A stretch of DNA of 61,420 nt from Tannerellaceae bacterium. Lineage in GTDB: Bacteria > Bacteroidota > Bacteroidia > Bacteroidales > Tannerellaceae. The stretch is taken from positions 1-61,420 of the forward strand of contig JAJPZJ010000074.1 of NCBI GenBank assembly GCA_021204405.1, in the 5' to 3' direction. The notes beneath the pieces were generated by a model. That model did no database searches. It was given only the letters and a program-made list of their open reading frames with translations, and was not told where the DNA came from. The number at the start of each line of letters is the position of its first letter. Position 1 is the first letter of the stretch. The position numbers were made by a program, and so were the translations under genes. Shown here piece by piece: positions 51,817-61,420 of the stretch.

Positions 51817-53742
51817 TTATTTGTCCTGATTAATTATAAATACATACTTCCCTGTGGTTTGTACCTGCCCGGCGTTGAGGGATACCCGGTAGATCTTTTC
51901 ACCCCACACATCCGATAAACGCGGATCGTCCAGCTTTACCGTTTCCACCACAGATGTAAAAACCGCAGGGTCATACTTCATTTTTACCTTCTCCCCGTTT
52001 ACTTCCAGCCGTACCTCGCCGGGTACACTTACATCTACACTACCCCAGCACATAAAATTGACCTGGTTAGGCAGGGAAGGGTTGATAAGCTCAAAGGTAT
52101 CCTCGATCCGTACCTCCTTCCGTAATAACCGGCAGGAGCGCGTCCAGCTTTTTATACCTGCTTCTGCCGGATAAGCAGCAGCCAGGTCAGCCGTAAATTC
52201 CATCCGGGATGAATTGAAACGGACATTTCCCGCTTTATATTCCGGCCCGAATGCCTGTGCAAACCCATTCACCAGCGGCACATTGTGGTAATCACTCTGC
52301 ATCGTCCAGATCGAATACCGTTCGTGGCTGAAGGTCTGGCGGGTGTAGGTACCGACCCCGGCATCAATAAAGATAGGAGTGGTGTGGAGATATAAAGAAA
52401 ACGTTCCGGCATCATTGTGATTATGGCTTTCATTATTATAGCCACCCTTCGTAGCCAGGAAAAAACCCTCGCGGTTACTCATATAGCAAAATTCGGTTTC
52501 CGGATACCAGCTATAGGTCGGTGGTATATAAACCTGCCCGGTATATACCAGTTCCTTTTCATACAACAAATTCTGAAGCGTACGGAACAGGTCTCTTCCC
52601 CCGGATATTTCCCCGGGCCCATTGCCCGACAGGTAAGCTGCATATTGCTGCATCAGCGGGCTATCCACCGCTTTACCATACCGGTAGATCAACCGGGCAT
52701 CCCCTCCTCCGCGGGCAGAGGCATCGGCAAAATTCACCACCCATCCGTTCCCCACATACGAGCGGGCAATATATTCGCCCATATTACGGATCAGCGGCTC
52801 GTCAAACAGCGAGACCGAACCGCCTGTCGCATCATGCAATAACTGGAGGTAATCATACATTTTCCCGGCTGCATGCCCCCAGTAAGATGGCCCCTCTTCA
52901 CAGGCCCCATCCGGATGGGTATAATTGATAAACTTATCCACCGACAACATGGTACGGTATACCGCTGCTGCCAATGGATCCTGCTCCTCTTCCAGCAAAA
53001 GAAAACACTGTAACACATTGAAATTACACCAGGGATTTCAGTTATTAACCAATCCGCCCGGCTTCAGGTTAAAAGCCATCCACCAGAAACGGTCTTCTGC
53101 CATATAAGGAGTGAGGATGCGTTTGCGGAGTTCCGTATGCAACCTTTTATTCACCACCGGATTCACCTGGTCGAACGCATCCTTCATAAAATACCAGGTC
53201 CAGGCCAGGAGCGACCCCAGGTCGCTGGAAGTAAGGTCAATCACCTGTTCGGTATAATCGGGTAACGAGCGCCCCAAATGTTGGGCATTCAGGTGGGCGG
53301 AAAGTACCCACGAGGTCATCTCGCAGAAATAGTATGCCCCATTGATAAGCTGGCCGGTAAAGCGTCCTTCCCCCTCGGCCAGTTCGGCCAGCAAAAGCGA
53401 CGCCAGTGCATCCATATTAGCATTGAAAGGATCTTCCATTATTTTCCGGTTACCACTTCTTTCGAACTCGAGGTAATCGGTCGCTTTTACCACTTTCCAT
53501 TCGTAGGTAAGCAGTTGCTCTCCTGCGGTTATCAAGCGGCTTCTGTAAGCTCCCGTCAATTGTTCCCATCCCTCCCGGTCGGTATAAGCGGGATAGGGAA
53601 CCCATTCAGAAGCAGGCAGAAGCGAATGGCGCACTTCCGGGTAGCCAGCCTTCTGCTGTAACAAATTCTTCTCACTATACGCCGATAGTACCAACGGGAG
53701 ACAGGCTGCCAACCCGGTAATTATATATTTAAGTAGTTTCAT
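51817..53742 (-). pseudogene. Heparinase II/III-type polysaccharide lyase with an in-frame stop
   Basis: A 641-residue exported protein with one lesion. Signal peptide (1-20), N-terminal alpha/alpha toroid (about 40-340, with WWMAFNLKPGGLVNN then NPWCNFNVLQCFLLL, and DGACEEGPSYWGHAAGKMYD) and C-terminal heparinase II/III-like beta domain (SNREGFFLATKGGYNNESHN, HNDAGTFSLY, with candidate catalytic His/Tyr). A TGA at 53038-53040 sits where Trp is expected (NN-W-NPW). Otherwise the frame is open. Such lyases cut uronic acid-containing chains such as heparin-like glycosaminoglycans or alginate. With GH88 and GH2 a glycosaminoglycan-like or other uronate polymer is likely. Confidence 0.9.
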
Positions 53743-53805
53743 AGGCCCTTATTTCATGTTAATCAGCTATTTCCTTCCCTGGTGTAATCCTGTTTTCTTC
53801 TTTCC

Positions 53806-55593
53806 TTAGCTGCCCCAACCCGGATTCTGGGTAATGGCAGGGTTCATCTGGATTTCAGTCAACGGAATAGGCCATGTATATAAATGATCGCCCGGCCATA
53901 AATAGGCAGAAACAACTTCACCCCACACCTGCTTAATCCCGTTGCCGGAATAATATACTACCTCTTCCAGCGTTTTCCAGCGAAGTTCATCAAAATAGTT
54001 AATTCCTTCGTTTACAAACTCTATACGCCGTTCATTACGGATCCGTTCAATCAGTTCCTGCCGGCTGTTCACCCTAGTAGCAGGTGATGAATTCAGCGGA
54101 GCTACCCCTGCACGCTCCCGTACCCGGTTGACCAGTGCGATAGCCTCTGTACTTACTCCACCTGCCAATTCAGCCAGGGCTTCCGCCCACATCAATAACA
54201 CATCGGCATAGCGGATAACCGGGAAGTCGGTCGGACAATAGGCGCGGTTAGGAGTTTCATACATGCCTTCATACACAAACTTCCGGTGTAAATAATAGAA
54301 GTATGTAGGAGTATCTGTCCGCAGGTCGCCCTCCGGCTCGTTCTGGTTTCTGAAAGGCCATCTCAGGGTGGTATTGAAATCTTTGCCGTCGAGCACCCCC
54401 AGGTAATTGGCATACGGAGTAATTACATTTGCCTCCAGGCGGGGGTCCCTGTTCTCATACGCTTTCCGGATCCGCTCTTCATTACCCGCCGGAAGATACA
54501 ACGACATATCCAGCCCTTTCAACACCGCTTCATGCATCTCCTCCTCCGTTAAACCGTCACGCAGGAAATAGACCTGCCTGTCTTTCACCGGCATACTGTT
54601 ATATCCCGGAATAATATCGTCCCAATCAAACTTCGTACCGTCGGTATATTCGTACATATCCACAATATTAGGAGATACCAGGAACGTATTCCAGCACGAA
54701 CCGTAAGAAGAACGCGTTCCGCAATAAAACTGGGTATCTGTCCCATACTTATCGACCCCTATATTTTGTATCGAAAAGATCATTTCATCACATTGCTCAT
54801 TCTCTTCCTTAAACAGTACTTTATAGTCGCCGGTAAACAGGTCATACCCACACTTACCTACCTGTTCAAAATCGCTGATTGCTTTCTCGTACTCTTTCAT
54901 ATAGAGGTATACCTTTCCGCGGAGTGCATAGACCGCTCCGCGGGTAACACGTCCGTAATCTGCGTGGCCGGCTCCATATTTATCCGGTAAAGCCGTTTCG
55001 GCCAACGCATCATTAAGGTCTTTCAAAACCACTTCCCAGATGGTCTCTTCCGTTTCGCGCGGATGATTCATCTCCTCTACCTCCACCTCTTCCAGGTACA
55101 CAGGCACTCCTTTAAAAAGCTGGTTCAGGCGGAAATAATAATAGGCACGCAGGAATTTCGCTTCTGCCACATAGCGCCGCTTCTTGGCCTCATCCGAAGG
55201 CGAGAGAGCCGGCATATTATTAATCAGGTCATTGGCACGTGCGATACCGGTATACATATCTTTCCATACATTTTTGAAAAGATCGTTTGAACTATTGATC
55301 GTTCCGTTCATAAACCCATGGATATCCCGGCATTGGGTAGAAAGCCCCAATTGGTCGAACTGGTACAACGCCCTGTGTGAAGCTCCCGACGAAGAATAGC
55401 CTGCACGCAAAGCGCTATACACTCTACCCATACCCAGGTCGGTCAGGTAGTCGGTTGTCCACATATCATCCGCATTTACTTTATCATATGGTTTGGTATC
55501 CAGCAGGTCACTCATACACCCGGTCAGCAACCCCACCAGCAGTGCAAACAATCCATACTTTCTTACTTGATATAATTTTATATTTTTATTCAT
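53806..55593 (-). CDS. SusD/RagB glycan-binding lipoprotein (PUL B)
   Basis: A 595-residue SusD-family lipoprotein (lipobox LLTGC, Cys 26). It has the usual start LLDTKPYDKVNADDMWTTDY, helical repeats (AEAKFLRAYYYFRLNQLFKG), RGAVYALRGKVYLYMKEYEK and the family end LYTWPIPLTEIQMNPAITQN. It lies 12 bp after susC. As in PUL A, SusD is open while SusC is broken. It would bind the PUL B glycan at the cell surface. The frame is intact. Confidence 0.93.
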   Translation of the reverse strand: MNKNIKLYQVRKYGLFALLVGLLTGCMSDLLDTKPYDKVNADDMWTTDYLTDLGMGRVYSALRAGYSSSGASHRALYQFDQLGLSTQCRDIHGFMNGTINSSNDLFKNVWKDMYTGIARANDLINNMPALSPSDEAKKRRYVAEAKFLRAYYYFRLNQLFKGVPVYLEEVEVEEMNHPRETEETIWEVVLKDLNDALAETALPDKYGAGHADYGRVTRGAVYALRGKVYLYMKEYEKAISDFEQVGKCGYDLFTGDYKVLFKEENEQCDEMIFSIQNIGVDKYGTDTQFYCGTRSSYGSCWNTFLVSPNIVDMYEYTDGTKFDWDDIIPGYNSMPVKDRQVYFLRDGLTEEEMHEAVLKGLDMSLYLPAGNEERIRKAYENRDPRLEANVITPYANYLGVLDGKDFNTTLRWPFRNQNEPEGDLRTDTPTYFYYLHRKFVYEGMYETPNRAYCPTDFPVIRYADVLLMWAEALAELAGGVSTEAIALVNRVRERAGVAPLNSSPATRVNSRQELIERIRNERRIEFVNEGINYFDELRWKTLEEVVYYSGNGIKQVWGEVVSAYLWPGDHLYTWPIPLTEIQMNPAITQNPGWGS

Positions 55594-55605
55594 AACTGTA
55601 GGTTT

Positions 55606-58600
55606 TTAGAAATTAAGATTTACACCAAATGCAAACTGTCTCATAGGCAGATAGCCTATCCCTGCGCCCCGTTCGGGATCCATAAAAGGATAGGGAGTAA
55701 ACATCAGCAGATTCTCGCCCGAAACATACACCCGCAGGTTGCTGATCTTACACCGTTCCACGATATGGGACGGGATGGTATACCCTAACTGGATATTTTT
55801 TTAGCTTGAGGTAAGAGGCATTGTAAATCCAGCGGTCGCTCATCTCGCGGTTGATCGCAGTAGTTTGGTAAGTGAGCCGGGGATAGGCTCCGTTGATACG
55901 ATTAGCAGGATCGGCCGGGTTGGTGGCATTATAATAATACCGGTCATTGGCTACCTGTGCGGAGATCGCATTTCTCGAACTTATATTAGAGGCGTTATAG
56001 CTGGTTTCCAGGAAATAGTAATGCATCCCTGCACTTCCTGCCCAGATCATAGAGAAATCAAAATTCTTCCATTCCAGGTCTACATTAAAACCATAATTAT
56101 ACTTGGGTAAGGGCGATTTACCGGAGAACTCCCGGTCGTTACTATCCCCATACACCCCATCACCGTTGAGGTCGGCATACAACAGGTCACCATAATAGAG
56201 TTGTGCCTGCCCCACGACATTGACCGGCGCAAAGGTATACCCGGCTGCCTGCATGGCCTGTACCCACTTCATATCCTCTTCCGTACGGATCATCCCATCT
56301 TTCGGCCCCCCTTTTATATTGACAGACCCATCGGAGTTGAAGTAAGCACCATTACCTTTATACACTTTTTGGTATAGAACTCCCCGATCTTACGGCCTTC
56401 CACCAGGTAACCTTTCTCTTTGATGCTTCCGTCTTCTTCTTTATTCTGGGCAGATACCTGTCCGAAGTTATTCGTCCCGTCGGCATATACCTGATATTCG
56501 CCCAGGTATTTTTCCACCCGGTTGAAATTATATGCAAAGTTACCTTTCACACTATACCGTACATTCCCGATCTTATCGTTCCAGCCTAAGGCAACCTCCA
56601 TACCTCGGTTCCTTACATCTGCCGTATTCATGGTGGGGGCTTCAATATTTCCGGCCGACAGGTAGATAGAAGGCTGCGTAAGGATACCCGTAGTTAATTT
56701 ATCATAATAATCGATCTCAAACGATGCACGTCCGTTCAGCAGAATACCTTCGAGGGCGATATCTTTCACATCGGTCTCCTCCCATTTCAGGTTGGGGTTG
56801 GCTATTTTCTCCCGGCCCAGGGTAGTCATCCCCGCACCGCCGAAGCTGTAATAATAGATGGCATAGAGCGAATGGTAATCATAATTACCTGCCGCATCAT
56901 TCCCCAGCTGCCCCCACGAAGCACGTAGCTTCAGGTTCTGGAACGTACCTTTCAAGGGTTCGAAAAAGCTTTCTTCCGAAATCCGCCAGCCGGCCGATAC
57001 ACTCAGGAAGGTACCCCAGCGGCTTTCCGTTCCGAAGCGGGAAGAGCCGTCGCGCCGTAAGTTAAACTCAAACAGGTATTTCGATTTATAATCGTAATTC
57101 ACACGTCCGAAGAAAGAGCGCATTGCCCTGTCGTATTCTTTCCCTTTAATTTATTTTCATCTTCCCCGGCAGAATCGGGTACGTAAATACCTTCGGCTAC
57201 CAGGCCTTTTTTGGATGCTTCCTGCTCATAGTAGTTGAAATAGTACTCATTATGACCCACCAATACATTGAAGGAATGGTCTTTATGGATATCAAAGCCA
57301 TACCGGAGTACATTATCGAAGGTGAGCTGGTAATCCCGGTCGCGTTTATAAACCGTAGACATTTGCGAAGGAGTAGTTGGATATGATGCGATCTCGCCCG
57401 ATGCAAAATTCAGTGCCGTACTCGATACAGGATAGGTGTTTTTCTCCCTGAAGTGGGTCTGGTAATTGAATTTTGTTTCAAAAACCAGCCCTTTCAGGAT
57501 GTTTAACCGGGCAAAAAGAAGAGTAGTATTGACACGCGATACCTGGTCTTTTCCGTCGAAATCATACAATTCGCGCAACAGGGAGTTCATCTAAACATCC
57601 TCGGCACTCGACGAAGGAGCCGCCCAGTATCCGTCATACTTGTATGCATACAGCCCGGGAGTTTTTTGTGATAAGTAATTAAATAATTGATCTTCCGTTT
57701 GTCCCATCTGGTTATCTTGTATGGACATAAACGTATGGGTACCTAAGGTTAACACCTTTGCAAAAGTAGATTCGAGATTCACGCAGAACTGGTACCGTTC
57801 TGTTCCTGTATTGGCTATAATACCGGGGTTATTCAGATAACCGGCCGACAATACATATTTAGAAGTTTCACTACCGCCTGTAACGGAGAGGTTATATTGT
57901 TGTACCACGTTATTTTCAAACAAAGCATCCGCCCAGTCGGTATTGGGATAGGCCACGTAATTGGGGTAACCCGATTTGGCTATTGCCTTAGGATTTTTAG
58001 CCGCATCGCGCCAAAGGTCGATCTCGGTTTGTGTAAAGTTACCGGTCTGCCCTACATTCTGCATGGATTCATTGAAGAGCTCCATATACCGGGCGTAGTC
58101 CGATACAAATTCCGGCACGCGGGTGGGTTGTGCCAGCGAGAGGGTACCACTGAACGAGATCCGTAGTTTACCTACACTACCCGATTTGGTTGTTACCAGG
58201 ATCACCCCGTTAGCCGCCCTGGCTCCGTAAATAGAAGAAGAGGCAGCATCTTTCAGGATAGATATCTCGGCAATATCACTGGGGTTAAGGGCATCTAAGG
58301 TTCCTTCTATCCCGTCGATAATCACCAGTGCCGACGAGTTGCGGTCGTTTAAGGTACCCTGCCCGCGTACACGGATATTGGCACTGTCGTCTCCCGGACG
58401 CCCGGATAGCTGGTTAACCCGTACGCCGAAAGCCAGACCGGCCAGTGAGGTAGAGACATTGGTTACCGGCCGGGCCTCTATACTTTTTGCCCCCACCGTA
58501 GAGATCGACCCGGTCATGTTTACCTTTTTCTGTACACCGTATCCTACTACTACCACCTCTTCGATCAACTGGTTATCCTCTTTCAACTGGATCCTTAGTT

Positions 58601-59012
58601 CCCGCTGGTTATTTACACGCACCTCCTGCTCCGTATAGCCGATATAGCTTACCACCAGGATAGCCTCCCCGTTTTTAACATCCAGGGTAAAGCGGCCGTC
58701 AAAATCGGTAACCGTACCGTTTAACGTGCCTTTTTCCACCACATTGGCCCCTATAATAGGTTCGCCGGAGGGATCGGTTACCACATCACTCACCGGCACA
58801 GATGCCTGTTGGTGTATACCTCTTACCTCTCCTACAGTTAAACTACCGGCTCCGGCCGGCCCGGCATACAAGGCTCCTATAGAACCGAAAAGGATAGCGC
58901 CTGCCAGATAGCCCTTTCTATACCGGATAAAATCTCTCATTTTTTTCATAATAATTACATCAGATACTTTAGTTATTCTTGTTTTCATTTCCAGGTTAAA
59001 GGAGTTTTTCAT
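55606..59012 (-). pseudogene. SusC-type TonB-dependent transporter (PUL B), four lesions
   Basis: A SusC of about 1135 residues without an STN domain, as expected when an HTCS and not an ECF sigma controls the locus. It shows the carboxypeptidase-like domain (GEPIIGANVVEKGTLNGTVT), TonB box and plug (EEVVVVGYGVQKKVNMTGS), and barrel (FFGRVNYDYKSKYLFEFN). Lesions: TAG at 57591-57593 (Gln to stop, EDV-Q-MNSLLREL), -1 in 57139-57141, -1 in 56366-56370 and +1 in the seven-base T run 55796-55802. The restored tail ends LNF at 55606. Several Met codons could start it; MKKMRDFIRYRKG is a likely one. Confidence 0.92.
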
Positions 59013-59156
59013 AAGTTAAATATCACTCATTCCATTCGCCGGGAACAAATGAACTAAAAACGCGTGTTCGCGAACACACAAAATCGTCTGAATTATATAC
59101 ATAAATTGTCCAAAGACGGGAAATTAACACTTGGAGGAGAGGGGAATATAGGGAAA

Positions 59157-59233
59157 AAATACGGAGACACAGAGACACGGAGATTTTATTTTCTAATGAT
59201 TAAAAACCTCTGTATCTCCGTGTCTCCGTATTT
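59157..59233. repeat. Long quasi-palindrome with repeated ACGGAGACAC units
   Basis: Arms 59157-59188 and 59202-59233 are complementary over about 30 bases with a few mismatches. Within each, ACGGAGACAC-like words repeat. It lies in the 268-bp gap between susC and the GH2 gene, where I see no ORF. It may be a dispersed repeat or terminator. Confidence 0.55.
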
Positions 59234-59280
59234 GAAATTATATTTCGTGACTTTTAGAGAACCATTACACCTACATACAG

Positions 59281-61314
59281 TTATTTACAAGTCCAGCTTA
59301 CTTTATCTTCATATATGTTTTTAGCTTGTATAGCTTTTACATATATTTCATTGTTGCCTTTCTGTAGGGTTACCTCTTCCCAGGTGAAAATAGCATAGTC
59401 GCCGGCACGCCTGATTCCCTGGCTTACTCCGTTTACAAAAAGCTCGGCTTCAGGCAGGTTGGAGAATACGGTTATATCGGTCACTGGCTGGCTCCGGTTG
59501 AGATGGCAGCGGTTACTGATGTAGACAAATTTATCGTCGGGATTCCAGTTGGCCTTATAAAAATAGAAAGCATCTTTCTTCACCTTGCGGTCGAACGTAA
59601 CCAATCCTTTGTCATTGATACCCGGCCGGTCGCCCTCCGTACGGTGGGCAGCTCCGAAATCGAACAGGTTCCAGATATAGGAACCCCAGATAAACGGGCG
59701 TTCGGCAATGGCTTTCCAGTTATGGATATGGAAATAGGTCTGGAAGTTCTCCGGGTGCCACCATTCCGAAGCATCGCCGGGTTTAACGGAGTCCTGCTGG
59801 TGGTAAATGCTTGCTCCAGCGCCATACTCGCTCACCCCTATTCTGAACTCCGGGCAATCGCAGTGCACCTGGTCTGCCCACGGACCCATGTCGGAAGGCG
59901 ACCCGCCATACCAGCCGAAATACTGGTTCCATGCTACTAGGTCGGTTGTCGCATTCAGTTTATCATGGTGTGAAAGGAAGCTGGCGGCAGTAGTAGGACG
60001 TGTAGGATCTTCCTCTTTTGCCAGTGCATCCAGCTCTTTTACATATTCAACCGGATTATCCCCGTAAGTTTTCAGCTCATTATACAACCCCCAGAAACAG
60101 ATGGAGGGATGGTTATAATGTTGCCTGATCAGTTCTTTTAACTGCTCTTTCCCATTTTCCCGGAAAGCAGGTATATCATTAAACCCTCTGTCCAGATAGC
60201 CGCCCGGCCCAATAAACGGGATCTCTGCCCATACCACCAGGCCATGTTGGTCCATCAGGTCGTAAAAAGCCGTAGCCTGCGGATAGTGTGCCAGCCGGAC
60301 AGAGTTAGCTCCCATTTCAACCATAATCTCCGCATCCTCCTGGTGATGTTGGAGGCGCAGGGCACTTCCGACCTCTGCCCGGTCCTGGTGGCGGCATACC
60401 CCTTTTAGCTTCACATGCTCGCCATTGAGGAAAAAACCCTTCTCTGCATCTACATGATAAAAGCGCAGACCCAGCGGCTGAATTACCTTATCCGCTTCTT
60501 TTCCGTCTACCAGCAAAACAACCTCCGCCTTATACATAAAGGGATCTTTTACTCCATTCCACAAACGGGGTTTCTGCAAGGTAATATCCGTAGTCAGCAC
60601 CTGTTGGGCAGTGGTAGCCAAAGTGACCGGGGCTGTTTTTGTTGTACCAGCTTTCCGCCATCCCAGATCTTTACCTGTATCTCCGCCGGTTTGGGGGTAC
60701 CGGTATAATTGGAAAGGACAACTTTTGCCGTAACAGCGGCCTTTTCCTTCGTCACTTCATCCTAGATAAGATAGACACCCGGCGAAGCATAATCGGTTAA
60801 AGAGATATGGGTAGGTTCGGTAATGATCAGGTTGACATCCCGGTAGATCCCTCCGTAGATATTAAAATCTCCTACCAGCGGCATAATATCCAGGTGCAGA
60901 GCATTGGTAACCTTTACCAATATTTTATTTTCTTTCCCATAGTCCACCCGGTCGGTAATATCGAACACAAAAGCACCATAAGCACCCCTGTGTTCGCCCA
61001 CATAAACATCGTTAATAAAAAGTTCCGTTACGATACTTACTCCTTCAAAGCGAAGATAGAGTCGTTTGCCCTGCCAACCGGAAGAGACAAAAAGCGTTTT
61101 TCATAATTCCCCATCCCCCGGAAGTAATCCTGTTTACCACTTAAGGCGTCCTGCGCATTCCAGGTATGAGGCAGGTCTACTCGTTCGGCACTTCCGCGTT
61201 GTACATGGTGGGAGAAGCGAAACTGCCAGTCGTCATTCAAAAGGATCTGCCGGCGGGATGCAAAAACAGATGTGCCTCCTAACAGCAACATCAGTAAGAG
61301 AAGCGTTTTTTCAT
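59281..61314 (-). pseudogene. GH2 glycoside hydrolase (PUL B), four lesions
   Basis: A 678-residue GH2 enzyme: signal peptide (MKKTLLLLMLLLGG after repair), sugar-binding domain (ILLNDDWQFRFSHHVQRG, VDLPHTWNAQDAL), immunoglobulin-like domain and TIM barrel with GVCRHQDRAEVG, catalytic acid/base FWGLYNELKT and nucleophile RIGVSEYGAGASI. Lesions: -1 at 61306-61311 right after the start ATG (61312-61314), -1 at 61089-61093, TAG at 60762-60764 (probably Gln) and -1 at 60652-60654. Adding three bases gives 679 codons. It could act as a beta-galactosidase or beta-glucuronidase. Confidence 0.9.
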
Positions 61315-61365
61315 GTTTTTCAGTTTCTAATAGTATTTGTAATTGCCACAAATAATAAATTATAC

Positions 61366-61418
61366 AAATGATTATCCGCATAATGTCCTATTATAAATTC
61401 TGAATTTGAAGTCGGAGT
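61366..61418. repeat. Terminal inverted repeat, right copy (probable IS end)
   Basis: The reverse complement of bases 1-53 with one mismatch (61403). It lies 52 bp upstream of the GH2 start. The copies point away from each other, as expected if an element body lies outside each end. Confidence 0.75.
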
Positions 61419-61420
61419 TA

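Noticed and set aside
52521-52928. Opposite-strand ORFs over the lyase, such as 52521-52928
   Set aside because: Pro/His/Arg-rich reading with no family features, antisense to a clear lyase domain.

Overview
The window is a stretch of a Bacteroidales chromosome. The signs are SusC/SusD pairs, a hybrid two-component regulator, an ECF sigma/FecR pair, TAnnTTTG promoter boxes, and the order DUF6089 - uppS - bamA - two Skp/OmpH genes - murI. Tannerellaceae or Dysgonomonadaceae would fit, but the family is a guess. Both ends carry the same 53-bp sequence in inverted orientation, so this is probably one contig that stops in copies of a mobile element.

Layout. 1-11.4 kb: a truncated DUF5106 lipoprotein, lptD, an HD hydrolase, a DUF1343 (NamZ-like) hydrolase, a palindromic repeat, two META lipoproteins (one dead), a dead MATE pump, an M23 peptidase, a YccF protein, a dead M15 dipeptidase and murI. 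11.4-24.5 kb: envelope genes (two Skp, bamA, uppS, DUF6089), then ribD, and divergently prmC-recX-comFC, pyrE, a dead SRPBCC gene, argH and a lipoprotein. 24.6-24.9 kb: tRNA-Gly, tRNA-Leu and a degenerate tRNA-Gly. 25.1-36.0 kb: polysaccharide utilisation locus (PUL) A (GH2 beta-galactosidase, SusD, SusC, FecR, ECF sigma). 36.3-44.9 kb: NfnAB, a GroES-like protein, a dead DUF4251 gene, a MATE pump, a BtuCD-like ABC importer behind a structured leader, and a POT transporter. 45.2-61.3 kb: PUL B (hybrid regulator, an rsgA-like gene, GH88, a heparinase II/III-type lyase, SusD, SusC, GH2).

The main observation is how disruption is distributed. Sixteen protein genes (about 27 kb) are broken, by 13 in-frame stops, 26 frameshifts and one truncation at the terminal repeat. 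About 30 kb of envelope, biosynthesis and transport genes contain no break. Base-calling error would not respect gene function, so I read this as real and recent gene decay. The stops mostly look like Trp or Gln codons changed by one G:C to A:T transition, and most frameshifts are one-base changes in short mononucleotide runs. There are also five perfect or near-perfect tandem duplications of 18-31 bp. One, in comFC, appears to cancel a nearby -1 frameshift.

The third tRNA gene carries a perfect 27-nt palindrome in place of the imperfect one in its intact neighbour. This is the mark of a template-switch mutation, and it changed the anticodon from GCC to GGC. Both PULs have lost SusC and their glycoside hydrolases but keep an open SusD. 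PUL A also keeps its ECF sigma factor without the anti-sigma. I found no CRISPR array, prophage or clearly new multi-gene system; what is unusual here is the mutational record.
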